Shown: one piece after another, positions 32,956 to 44,452 of the stretch | Numbering within the stretch: the stretch's first letter is position 1 | Layout of the letters: the number at the start of each line of letters is the position of its first letter | Source of the DNA: Silene conica | Lineage: Eukaryota; Streptophyta; Magnoliopsida; Caryophyllales; Caryophyllaceae | Length of the DNA: 64,000 nt | Reading direction: 5' to 3' | Assembly: GCA_029255685.2 (NCBI GenBank) | Contig: CM055314.2 | Span: 6,280,399 to 6,344,398, forward strand | Translations under genes and position numbers: made by a program | The notes under the pieces: generated by a model | The model's input: only the letters and a program-made list of their open reading frames with translations | What the model was told of the DNA's origin: nothing | The model's database searches: none

Positions 32956-35900
32956 ATGGCACATTCAAATAACAATAACACCATGTATATTGAACAAGGT
33001 GGTCTTCCTTCAAATAATAATCAAATTTCCAACAAAATTCTTGATGATGATGGTCGTCCCAAAAGAACTGGTACATCACCCTTTCTACTTTATTCACCTT
33101 TTTTCGTTACCAATTAATTATTCTGTGAGACGGTTTTATCTTGTCGCTATGTTATTTGATTTTTATATGTAAAAAATACTCGTGTTTTAGTAATAAATAA
33201 GTGTTTAATCAATTCAAAGGGATGTTTAAGTTTTTTGCCACCCTTTAATTTGCTATAGTTTTGTCTAAAGGTTTTTTTTTGGTAACGGTGGAGCAAGAGG
33301 GCTAGCAGGAGTTGTCGTCTTTAAAAAAAATGAAAAGTCTAATTAATGGTGTTACTAAAATTCTTGAATTTTCAAAATTATAGTTTGAAATATACGATAT
33401 GACTTTGAGATTTAAATTCTAACTTCGTCACTACAACTATAAAAATGCTGTAATAACTTGGAATAAATAAATTTATACAAAACAAAATGTATTAAGATTT
33501 TTAAAATTTATATAATCAATTTAAACAAATAAAAGGAATAGCTATAAATCATTTAATATCTACTCATATAATCACATAAGAGAATAATAAAATGTAAAAT
33601 ACGATTAAGTCTCTCGTAAATTGATTTTACAATTACATCTGTAATTGATATATTTTTTTAGTATAAAATCATGTTTATAAGTAAATATATCTAACGTTAT
33701 AAACATGATTTTTTAAAAGAATTTGAAACCAATTAAATGTAAAACCATTTTACACAATATTGTCGTATAACTAAATGTTGTACCTTTATGACACACAGGA
33801 ACGGTATTAACAGCGAGTGCACACATAATAACAGCCGTGATCGGGTCGGGTGTGTTATCATTGGCATGGGCAATTGCTCAATTAGGATGGGCAATAGGAC
33901 CAGCAGTGTTGGTCACGTTTTCATTCATAACGTATATGACGTCCATCATGTTAGCTGACGGATATCGGTCACCCGACCCGGTTACCGGCAAGAGAAATTA
34001 CTCTTACATGGAAGTTGTTCGATCTCATTTAGGTATATTTTGATTTTTTTCCTTTTAATTCATTTAGTTTTTAGAATTGTTTTTAATTAATTTATGGTTT
34101 GATTATTTTCCATATTTTTTAAATTGTTACTTTATCTATATCGGATTTATTGGCGCGTTTAATTTTGGCGGTTAAATAACTTTAATTTTTTATTTTTATG
34201 AAACGGTCTTATCCATACAATATACGGAGTACCTACTAGTCTATGTATGTTACATACGGAGTATACTATGATTTTATTAATGACTTGGTTAAATGTTTTA
34301 AAAAAAATTATAATTATAGTCTGGTTATTTTCCTTTTTTATTTTTTGTGACTAGAATTTTAATTAAAAGTAAATAATTAATTGAGCCGATCAATTTTTTT
34401 TATCAAATTAATTTCGTCTTCTTAATTTTGATATTTATTTGTGATATTTCATTTATTAGTAATTTTTTTAAAAGTTGACTACCATGTCAACGTACATGAG
34501 AATTTGTGCTCCATCACTGATTCCAACACAGTAGGGCCAATGTGCACCCGAGTGGAATCACTGGTTATATCACCACTTTTCAAAAACAAGTTATCACAGG
34601 ATCACGAGATATAATATTACTGATTAAATTATGTGATTATATTTGACAATAAAATTCTGACAAAATCTCGTTTTATTATTTCAGTTCAAAGAACTCTTAA
34701 AAAGAAGAATTTATGTTAATTCAACTCTCGTACGCACTAGTATAAAACCCACTTAAAGTGTAAATATAAAAATTGTTTTTTTGCTTATAAATGAACCGTT
34801 CATACGGTAAAACAATTTTAGACAATAATTATTGATTTAAAATAGAATTGTGAGGAAGCATGCATATGATGTATTTATATTCATTAATATATGCATTAAT
34901 ATTTAATATAATTGAATGATGATGTGGTTGATCAGGTGGGAAGAAAGTACAATTGTGTGGCCTTGCGCAATATGTGAATTTGGTTGGTGTCTCAATTGGA
35001 TACACCATTACTGCTTCTATTAGCATGGTGTAAGTTTCACATTTTCTTTTAACGTTTGTGTTTTTCGAGTCGTGATTTTGAATTCAATTTCTATGTTGGT
35101 TCGTTTAAAAACAATAAAATTATATCATTAGAATTCCTACGGTAAAGACGAGAAAATATCAACAAAATTCCCTACAAACTGCCCATTTAATAATAAAATG
35201 TTCTAACTAAAAGTTATTACCTTTAAAAATAAAATCCTTGGTAGTATTTTATGATGAAATACTTGCATTTTACCGTGAAATGGTCATTTTTGTGAATCGT
35301 ATTTTAGACAAAACAAGTTTGTCTGTGACATAAAATTTGGCCATATAAATATACTTTTGAAAATATTTAATCCTATATTTTAAAGGATATTGAAACGACC
35401 AAAAGTCAATATTAAGTGAAGTTATTTATTTAATAATCTAATATATAATTAAATTTGAATGAAACAGGGCAGTAAAAAGATCAAATTGTTTCCATAAAGA
35501 AGGACACCATGCATTATGTTACACATCAAACACAGGATATATGATAGCATTTGCATGCATGGAAATTGTACTTAGCCAAATTCCAGACTTTCATGAACTA
35601 TCTTGGCTCTCCATTCTTGCTGCTGTTATGTCGTTTGCTTACGCTACTATCGGTCTCGCCCTATCGCTTGCCAGTGTCGTAGGTACGATATATATCCTCT
35701 CTGTTATTGTCCCGTCTACTCGTGGACTAGGAATCGTAGAGCCTGTATTGTCAAGGACCATATTTGGTAAACATCATATTAAGTCAAATTAGTAGATAAC
35801 AGCTTAATTACTACAATAATGTATTAGCATATACATTTTAATCATAAAATTATTCTAATTATCTTATAATCTGCTAATTACCAAACACTATTTTTTAATC

Positions 35901-38900
35901 TGCTAATTTAATTTAATAGTCAAACCTAATACTAAAATTTTATAAGCGTATTTTGCTAACGTTATCCGTTATTTCAAGTTATTTTATGCTAATATTGAGT
36001 AAAAAGATTGTTTAGACAAAATGAAGGCATAACTATAAAATTATTAATCCAAAACAAAAGTTAAAAAGCGTTACAAAAACCCTTTCACTTAATTATGAAT
36101 TCAGGAATGAAATGTGCATGTGATGCGAGGATGATATTGAGATATACTATCAGTAGATGACGTGGTTTTATTTTTCGTTTTGGTGATTTAAATAAATAAA
36201 TTAATGAATACTAGGTGGAGGAATGGGGAAGACAACATTGACGGGAGTAGTCGTAGGAGACAAATTATCATCAATGGATAAAGTATGGAGATGTTTTCAA
36301 GCAATTGGCAACATTGCTTTTGCATATGCTTATTCTAATGTCCTCGTCGAGATACAGGTAACTTTATGCACCCTTTTGTTCTATTGAATTTTATATATTT
36401 CACTTTTTTTCCGGTCTTATAATTTTGACTAAAACAATATTATCGTATCAGCAAGTCTGTATCGACGGGATAAGTATTAACCATGTGAGTGAATAAGACA
36501 AAATAATTTTGCTATTTCTTAGCCACTTGTCTTTGTCTTATCTACCTCATATGAATACTACTTGACCCGTTGTAAACTTGTAACGAATATGCACGTTACG
36601 AACAAGAATTTGGGTTATCGTTTCAAACAAGAATTTGCGATAATTTAGATAGAGAATATATGATGATGTTGATGCATGGATATGAAAATGAGAGGTGGAA
36701 TATACCGCACTTTTTATGGTTGTGGGGGCGTATCGTCAGTTTGACTTGTGTTTTATTGATTTCTTCCCTATATTTCTGCTATTGCTGGATCCCACCGTTC
36801 TTGCAGAATTTAGGGCTTAGAAGATAGAGTTTCCTTAATTTTATGATAAAAATGGTAAATACTAGGTCTGACTATCAGTTCAATTAATACCAAGGTGAAC
36901 AAATACTGAGGTCAACAGGAGGTAGAGCCGTACCGGGTGCGATTTTCACCCGTAATATAGTATACTCATTTAAAAAAACAAAAAGAAAAGTTGAGAGCAT
37001 CCAACTACACACAACACAGCTAATAAACGGGCCAATTGGATCGGGTTAGTTTTGGTCTTTGTTTGATTTCAGGTTAATTTGGATCGGATCAAATTATTTT
37101 GGGTTTCGGGTTTATTCGTACGGTTTGGCCCACCCTTGTCTCGCATACTTAGTATAAAAAATTACATAGACCTGTCAGCTCGACCTGTCCTTAACCTGCC
37201 TTCCACCCACCATAAAGTTGGCCGAGGTCTAGTCAAATGAGTCTACCTCACCCGAGTTCAACCCGATTAGAGCTCTAGTGGGCCATGCATGCAACCTTGA
37301 ATTGAGAATTCCAAAAATTAGGTGACACAACAATCTTGGAACAAATTTGTGCAACACGTCAATCCCTTTTATGGGATTGTCAATAAAACCGGGTTATGCG
37401 GTGCAAATTTGCATAATGTATTAATGTGGCACGCCCACTTTGTCCCATGCTCTTAATCAATTGAGACTTGAGATATACATTTGAGTTTTGACTATGGTTT
37501 TTCAACTCTTGTGCAATAAATTATGGACTTTATTGATGTTTTTTCTGTCTCACCAAGTCACCACTTGACTAGCTTGACCGTTGACTTTTTTTACCTTAAT
37601 GAGGAATACTAGCTAGGGTTGGTCAAACGGGCCGGATCAAGGCTGGGTTCAGCCGAGCTTGGCTTTGGGTCCCAAAATCGGCCTGAGATAGGGGCAGCTC
37701 AGGCTTCACATGGGGCCCCGAAATTGGCTCGAGACAGAGGGTGGTTCGAGTAAGGATGGCATGTACGGTCAAAAGTGATCAGTTGGGCTGGTTGGGCCGG
37801 GTTGGGTCCCACTTTTGACTACCTTATTATCTGCATTTTCTTTCGCATTTTTCTCTCACGACCGGTTAGAATTATATGTAGATTCATAGATGACCATACA
37901 CTTAGACATGATAAAATTAATAACCGGTCTAAATAGTCTGACTCGTACCCAACCCCATACATGAATTAAGGACCTGAACATGATATGTAATCCGAATTGA
38001 CTTGAATAAATATGACCCAACTCAAATGTTTATCGTTACAAACCGTCTATTATCCCTAAGAAACTTTTTTCAAACCCGATAGTAGCCCGACCTAATCTAA
38101 CACAACTAAAACCCACTTAATTGACCCGTTTACGACCTCTAGTCAACTACGAGTTTTGTGTTGATATTTTGCAAACATGGCCATTTAAAGTGGTAGTCCA
38201 TGTCCATAAATACAAGGGTGGGTACCCATACTCCATAACTCCATAGATATTGTGGCAAAATAAACTAATTCGTGGCTTCATAAGAAGCCCATACTATGTT
38301 CTTCATTCATTAATCATTATCTTTGTCCAATTATGAATTTATGATAACGATAACTCAATAAACATACTTGTTTTTTCAACTTTATTATAGTATTCTCTTT
38401 TGGATTATTCATTTATTCTAGCATCTCTATTCCATATTATGGAATATGGAATATTATGATAGTGCCTTATATAATGTGATGTCTATGTTGTTCTTTCACC
38501 CATTTTGAGTCTTTGACCTTTCACAATAGTGAATGTTTACCATCTTTCCAAATCCTACATAAATTTGCGGCAATTTAAATATTATCCATATATGATACAA
38601 CACTAGTTCTCTGTTCTCCTGTATGACGGTTTTTTTTTGTAAAATTTTACCTTTTTGTGGTAAAAAGTAGCCATTTTTTGATAAATAGTGACCAATTTTG
38701 AAAAATAGGTCATTTTTTAAATAAAAAGTGGTCACCATTTAACCAAAAGTGGTCACTACCTATCAAAATTTGATCACTTTTCTACCGGTCGCATGTGCAA
38801 CCGTTTTCATGTGGATAGTATTTAACCTGTCACAAACTTATGAATATATGTGTATTAAACGAGAATTTTTGAAAGATATTATTGGTTTAACCATCGACTT

Positions 38901-39895
38901 AGACTTTTAATTGAGATTGTTCGCTTTTGAGAATTGTTTCGAGGCTCTAAGGATTATTTGAATCCGTGACCTGGGCTTTGATACCATATAAGAAAGTCAA
39001 TTTAATCAAAATTTTTAGGTGATGGTTCAGGTCAGTGGTTTAAGTCCTAGAATTCGTGACTATTCATTGTTATGTGTTTAATTTCTGTACCGAATTCGAC
39101 CTTAAAAGTACTGAATTTTACAGCAAATCATTGATTTACATGTTAATGGTGGCAGGATACACTAAAATCAGAGCCAGCAGAAAACAAGCAAATGAAGAAG
39201 GCATCTCTGGTTGGCGTCTCAGTCACCAGCATCTTTTACATACTCTGTGGTTGCCTTGGTTACGCGGCTTTTGGCAATGATGCTCCTGGAAATTTCCTTA
39301 CTGGTTTCGGGTTTTATGAACCTTTTTGGCTTATCGATTTGGCTAATATCTTCATTGCAGTTCACTTAGTCGGTGCTTACCAGGTAAACACCGGCATCAA
39401 TACTATGTAGGTCTGGTCGTCTTATTTATCAGTTCAGTTTAAAACCCGGTTCTTGTAATGCAGGTTTTCACACAGCCCGTATTCGGCTTTGTAGAAGCGC
39501 ACGCCAAAAAGCGATGGCCAGAAAGCAAGTTCATAAACGGTGAACATGCGGTTGCGATTCCATTTGGGAGCGGAGTATACTACCTCAACTGGTTTAGACT
39601 TATATGGCGGACAGTATATGTTATCCTAACTGCATTATTCGCTATGATCTTCCCCTTCTTCAACGACTTCCTAGGCTTACTCGGTGCACTTTCATTTTGG
39701 CCACTGACCGTCTTTTTTCCAGTCGAGTTGCACATTGCTCAAGCCAAAGTACCCAAGTACTCGCCCAAGTGGATCGCCCTTAAGCTACTTAGTTATGTCT
39801 GCTTAATCGTGTCGCTGATTGCTGCTGCGGGTTCCGTTCAGGGACTTATCGTCGATGTTAAGAAATATCAGCCCTTTAAAGCTCCTCAAGGATGA
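32956..39895 (+). CDS. AAP: Amino acid permease (AAP family), seven exons
   Basis: Exons: 32956-33070, 33799-34032, 34936-35029, 35468-35682, 36215-36357, 39156-39383, 39464-39895, all with GT-AG borders and agreeing phases, giving 486 aa, the usual AAP length. The N-terminus is a polar cytosolic tail (MAHSNNNNTMYIEQGG). The transporter core opens TVLTASAHIITAVIGSGVLS, the conserved first membrane helix. Later marks are LAWAIAQLGWAIGP, GYTITASISMVAVKRSNCFH, AFAYAYSNVLVEIQDTLK, GYAAFGNDAPGNFLTGFGFY, FFNDFLGLLGALSFWPLTV and the end AAGSVQGLIVDV. AAPs are plasma-membrane proton/amino acid symporters of the AAAP family that load phloem, xylem or seeds. The paralogue (AAP1-8) cannot be fixed by eye. 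Intron 5 is 2.8 kb and TE-filled. No break is seen. Confidence 0.95.
36358..39155. other. Permease intron 5 with transposon debris
   Basis: A 2.8-kb intron. 37614-38145 is a GACCC/GGGCC-rich element bounded by TAGGGTTGGTCAAACGGGCC and the inverted-like GACCCGTTTACGACCTCTA, similar in style to the hAT-like elements upstream, but with no clear duplication. 37020-37270 is a further worn piece of the same kind. 38636-38790 holds repeated 'aaaagtggtcacc'-type words and relates to 17040-17160. No gene is seen inside. Confidence 0.5.
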
Positions 39896-41104
39896 ATGTT
39901 GTTGTATCATTTCATTTGTGTTTGTAAAGACTCTTAATGGGTAAGACAATGTGGGAGAACTTTGGTACTCCAAATTGTGCTTTGTTACAGGACTATCAAT
40001 TACAAAGATAATGATGATTAGCTTGTGTAATTACGGTCGGTCTAATACAGTTAGTCTTATATAGGATCGTTGTATGCATGCAACGAAGTTAATTTATCTC
40101 TTATTTTAAATGGGCTACAATATGTTAAAAGAAATGTGGGCTTTGCATACAATGTTCTTATTTGATAATTTTTAGATGGGGAAATTTAGCAAATCATCAG
40201 GTTTGATGCCATATTGCCATGTGTAAATGAGCAATCAAACGGTAGCAAACTAGCCCATAAATTTCTCTCAATGTATAATTAACGACATATTTTATTTTTA
40301 AAAATAAAATTTACAGAATAAATATTTACTATTATTGAAAGTTAAAATTATTAATTAAATATTAATCTTTAAATTCCTAATTATTAGAAAAGCATATTCA
40401 AATATTTTTATTTTATTTATTTTAGTGGAAAAATATTTATAATATGATAATTTTTAGTGAAGTTACAATTAAAAATTTACATGATTAAATTTTTTCTTAT
40501 ATTAAATTTGGTTCACATTTTTCATAGAATATGTAGATATTTTATTTATTTTTTAATACGGTGCTTAGAACTTAGGTATAGTAATAACAATGCCAATTTA
40601 AAATCAATCCTCACACAATCGCACATACATTTTTTTTATAACAAGTAGGACAATTAATCTCAAACGTCCCCAACTTAAAATTACCCTTTCATACTCGCCC
40701 CGTATTCCAACCATAACAAAAATGCAAAAAACATTTCATAATGGCTTCAACTAGGACGAGTGCAATGCAATATCCGCTTGCACTCGCCCTATGGATATGT
40801 CAAACACACGACATTAGTAACCAAATTTCAGTTAAGATTTAAGTAAGTGTCGCACTAATTCACTACGCCGCTGACCTTTTCCCGCGGTTTGCGCTGTGCT
40901 TCAAACATTCATGCACACGAACTGTTCGATGAAATGCCATAACCAGAATTCTCCATAATTTCCCTTACATTATATATGGGTGTGTACCTCCGCACTTCCG
41001 AACCCATATTATATCAATATCCGGTTTATTTATGATTTTGGTTGAAAAACCCGATTACACTTAAATCACCAGTTTCCGTTCTCGATTCCTGAAAATTATC
41101 CTCC
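39896..41104. other. Region between permease and PPR gene
   Basis: AT-rich, with the permease 3' UTR at its left and the PPR 5' UTR at its right. A ttatatatggg sequence near 40970 is a possible TATA box about 130 bases before the PPR start. A small PPR-like remnant is listed separately. Nothing else is seen. Confidence 0.4.
40865..40975 (+). pseudogene. Possible PPR remnant
   Basis: One frame reads PLTFSRGLRCASNIHAHELF, then DEMP, a stop, and PEFSIISLT. The LFDEMP-x-P string is the classic end of a PPR motif of the PLS type. It lies just before an intact P-class PPR gene but in a different sequence context. Short, so a chance match is possible. Confidence 0.35.
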
Positions 41105-43210
41105 ATGATGACACCCGTTTATCTCAAATTTCAATCTTTATCAAAATGCAGAAGTTTCATATCATTTACAGCTTCATTAATCTCTGCATTACAAACAAAT
41201 GCAAACCAATTTTCTCAGAAATCAGCTTCATTTTCATCATCTCCGCAGTCTTTTGTTAAAAGGATATGTTTACGTGTTCTTCAATCATATCATGAACGTG
41301 CCCCTACAAGATATTCACCTCTAAGATTGAATCTTGACATTGATGTTGATACCCTTTCCCATGATCAAGTTATTACCATTGTCGCTTCGCTTTCTGAAGA
41401 CTCGGGTTCAGGTGTTTCCCTTAGTTTCTTTCATTGGGCAATCGGGTTGTCGAAGTTTCGACATTTTATGAGGGTTTACATTGTTTGTGCCGATTGTTTG
41501 ATCAGTAATGGGAATTTTGATAGAGCCCATGAAGTGATGTTGTGTTTGGTGAGTAATTTTGATGAGATTGGGAGGTTTAAGGAGGCTGCTAACATGGTTA
41601 TTGAAATGCATAACCAGGGTTTATCTCCAAGTACACAGACTTTGAATTTCATTCTTAAGATTGCTTGTGAAACGGGTTTGGATGATTACGCGGAGTATGT
41701 TTTCAACGAAATGTCAAACAAAGGGGTGTGTCCGGATAGTTGTAGTTATGCTAGTATGATTGTGAGTTGTTGTAGGAAAAGGAGGATTTCGGAGATGGAT
41801 AAGTGGTTGAATAGAATGATTCAACAGAAGATTGTTATCGATAATGCAACGTTTACTTTGGTTGTCAGTACATTTTGTAAGCTTGGTAATGTAAGCAGGG
41901 CATTCTGGTTTTTTAATAGGATGTCGGAAATGGGTTTTAGGCCGAATTTGATCAACTTTACTTGCTTGGTTAATGGGTTATGCAAGAAAGGTAATATTAA
42001 GCAAGCTTTTGAAATGTTGGAGGAAATGGTTAAAAAGGGTTGTAAACCAAATGTGTATACACATACGGTTTTGATTGACGGTCTTTGTAAAAAAGGATGG
42101 ACGGAGAAGGCGTTTAGGTTATTTCTTAAGCTGGTTCGAAGTGAGAATTATAAGCCGAATGAGTTTACTTACACTGCCATGATTAATGGGTATTGCAAGG
42201 AGGGCAAATTAAGGCGGGCGGAAATGTTGCTAGGTAGAATGAAAGAGCAGGGATTGACACCAAATGTTGACACGTATACGACTCTCATTGATGGGCACGC
42301 TAAACAAGGCAACTTCGAAAGAGCATACGAGTTAATGGATATCATGGCGGCTGAAGGGCTTACTTCAAATATTTGCACTTACAATGCCGTTTTAAGTGGC
42401 CTTTGCAAAAAGGGACGATTGCAAGAGGCTTCTGAACTATATTTAGAAACCGTTCAACGAGGGTTAGCGGCTGATAGAGTCACATGCACAATTCTTATGT
42501 CCGCGTCTTCCAAGCATAATGATACTAAAGTAGCTTTGTCATGGCTTGGGAAGTTGACTAAAGACGGCTACGAGGCTGATATATACATATACAACATCCT
42601 AATTTCGTCTTTCTGTAGGCAAAAAAACATGGCTGAAAGTGAATCCTGGTTCAAAGAAGCTGTTAAGGTTGGTCTTGTTCCAACCAAGGAATCCTACACT
42701 TCCATGATATGTGGATACTGTGGGACGGGAAATGTTGAGTTAGCAACCGCGTATTTCCTCAAAATGAGTGACCATGGTTGTGTGCCGGATAGTTATACTT
42801 ACGGTGCCTTAATTAGCGGATTATGCAAGGAAAAGAAACTGAAAGAGGCTCAGAAACTGTACAATGCTATGATTAACCAGGGCATATCTCCCTGTGAAGT
42901 AACTCGAGTAACGCTATGCTATGAACACTGCAACAAAGATGATTATGGAACTGCTAATAACATCTTGGAAAGGCTGGACAAGAAGTTTTGGACCAAGACG
43001 GTGAATACTTTGATCAGGAAGCTCTGTTGTGACGGCCAAGTAGACATGGCAGCATTGTTTTTCAGCAAGTTATTGGATAAACAGCCGTATGTTGATCGCG
43101 TGACTCTTGCAGCTTTTAAGACTGTTTGTTATGACAAGAACAAGTATGAACTCTTCTCTAGTTTTACTGATAGGATTTTACTGAAAGACACCTTCAAAGA
43201 CAAAACCTGA
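41105..43210 (+). CDS. P-class pentatricopeptide repeat protein, probably mitochondrial
   Basis: A single exon of 701 aa, as is usual for plant PPR genes. The N-terminus (MMTPVYLKFQSLSKCRSFIS) is Ser/Lys/Arg-rich without acidic residues for about 50 residues, like a mitochondrial presequence. From about residue 150 to 640 there are roughly a dozen 35-residue repeats, for example PNLINFTCLVNGLCKKGNIK, PNVYTHTVLIDGLCKKGWTE, PNVDTYTTLIDGHAKQGNFE and PDSYTYGALISGLCKEKKLK. No E, DYW or SMR domain follows, so it is P class. The repeat order and the tail (DKKFWTKTVNTLIRKLC ... DRVTLAAF) agree with my recollection of Arabidopsis At4g19890. P-class PPRs bind organelle RNA one base per repeat and act in stability, splicing or translation. 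The RNA target is unknown. Confidence 0.95.
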   Translation: MMTPVYLKFQSLSKCRSFISFTASLISALQTNANQFSQKSASFSSSPQSFVKRICLRVLQSYHERAPTRYSPLRLNLDIDVDTLSHDQVITIVASLSEDSGSGVSLSFFHWAIGLSKFRHFMRVYIVCADCLISNGNFDRAHEVMLCLVSNFDEIGRFKEAANMVIEMHNQGLSPSTQTLNFILKIACETGLDDYAEYVFNEMSNKGVCPDSCSYASMIVSCCRKRRISEMDKWLNRMIQQKIVIDNATFTLVVSTFCKLGNVSRAFWFFNRMSEMGFRPNLINFTCLVNGLCKKGNIKQAFEMLEEMVKKGCKPNVYTHTVLIDGLCKKGWTEKAFRLFLKLVRSENYKPNEFTYTAMINGYCKEGKLRRAEMLLGRMKEQGLTPNVDTYTTLIDGHAKQGNFERAYELMDIMAAEGLTSNICTYNAVLSGLCKKGRLQEASELYLETVQRGLAADRVTCTILMSASSKHNDTKVALSWLGKLTKDGYEADIYIYNILISSFCRQKNMAESESWFKEAVKVGLVPTKESYTSMICGYCGTGNVELATAYFLKMSDHGCVPDSYTYGALISGLCKEKKLKEAQKLYNAMINQGISPCEVTRVTLCYEHCNKDDYGTANNILERLDKKFWTKTVNTLIRKLCCDGQVDMAALFFSKLLDKQPYVDRVTLAAFKTVCYDKNKYELFSSFTDRILLKDTFKDKT

Positions 43211-43323
43211 GGTTTGGAGTTGTATACATAATTTTTTTATTTTTGTACGCTTACGGTTTATTTGTCGCTCCTTGTGAGAAAATTATTATTTTTTCCGATA
43301 ATTATTACTAAGGAGCTTGGTTT

Positions 43324-43785
43324 TAGGTAGCACGGACACTTCTCCAAATGAGTTGTACCGTGTCTGACACCGATAATCCACGGACACACACCGAATCGTG
43401 TCCGACACCTAAACAGCCGTGTCTAACTTTTTACATTTATTTGGGCACGTGTCCGACGCGTGTCCATGGTATTTGAGCCGTGTTCGTCGTGTGTCCACAA
43501 TATTTGGTTATCATTTGCGGTGAATGATGTTATTGAGATGAAAAATGCGCTATCGAAAGAGATTAATTAGAATATTGATTCGGATGAGGAATGAAAACAA
43601 ATTTATTATCGAGGGCAAGTTTTATCTTCACTTATTTAAAATTAATATCAAATACTTTTACAAAAATAAAATCAAAAATTTATAACTATTTTACTAATTT
43701 AAATGTTGTGTCCCGTATCCTAAATTTCATGGCATGTCGTGTCCCGTATCCGTATCGTGTCCGTGTCCGTTTTGGTTCTACCTAG
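43324..43785. mobile_element. Mutator-type MITE of the TAGGTAGCAC/GTGTCCG family, copy 1
   Basis: It starts TAGGTAGCACGGACAC and ends TGTCCGTTTTGGTTCTACCTA. The flanks gcttggttt (43315-43323) and gcttggttc (43786-43794) are an 8/9 target duplication. It is rich in GTGTCCG/CGGACAC near both ends with an AT-rich centre. Relatives are at 50964-51311 and 52058-54557. The size and 9-bp duplication suggest Mutator. Confidence 0.78.
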
Positions 43786-44452
43786 GCTTGGTTCCGGAGC
43801 TACAAAAGAGAGGAGTTCGAGAAGCACAAAACATACAAACGAAGGTGATGAGTGAAAACTCTGGTTGCAGATATCTCATGACATGACTTCAGCCCAAGGA
43901 ATCAGATTGTTTTCAGAAAGTCACTAATGTTGACGGTTTCCGAATCCAAATCACGAATATCACCTCAGTCTTTGACGTTAGGTGATCGCTAGCCGGCTAT
44001 AACGTAGATTTTTCTTCATGATGTGATGTGTTCCAAGGTTGGTCACTTGGGCCAAGCCGGCTATTGAGAATGGTGATGATCTTACGCAAAATTAAACCCG
44101 TTTAGACAAAAATAGTCGCTATAGCCATGATAGAAAATATACGAGATTCACGGGCCGCTAAACCACTTCATAAATATGTTGAATAACGAACAAAACAACT
44201 TGAAGTTACATTTAAGAAAGGATGAGAAAAATGTCTACCCTAACTACAGCCAAGAACAGAAAACTTGTTTCGGTCATTCATCGTTTTAGCCTATTGTAGA
44301 TAGCCAATTTGGAGGAGGAAAATTAAGATCCTTGCCATGTAGGAAATATTTGGTATGAGAAAATGATACTCCTCTCCGTCTTTCCGTCCAAAATTTGTAT
44401 CCGAACAAGCTCCAATTGCAGTCATCTGACCCCTGGGAGGGTAGTGCAATGA
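43786..44452. other. 3' region between PPR gene and KH gene
   Basis: It probably holds the 3' UTR of the minus-strand KH gene at its right. No coding homology is seen and no repeat stands out. Confidence 0.35.

Noticed and set aside
35541-35792. Continuation of permease exon 4 past 35682 to 35792
   Set aside because: The codons after 35682 leave the family alignment, and a GT donor with the right phase joins to 36215.
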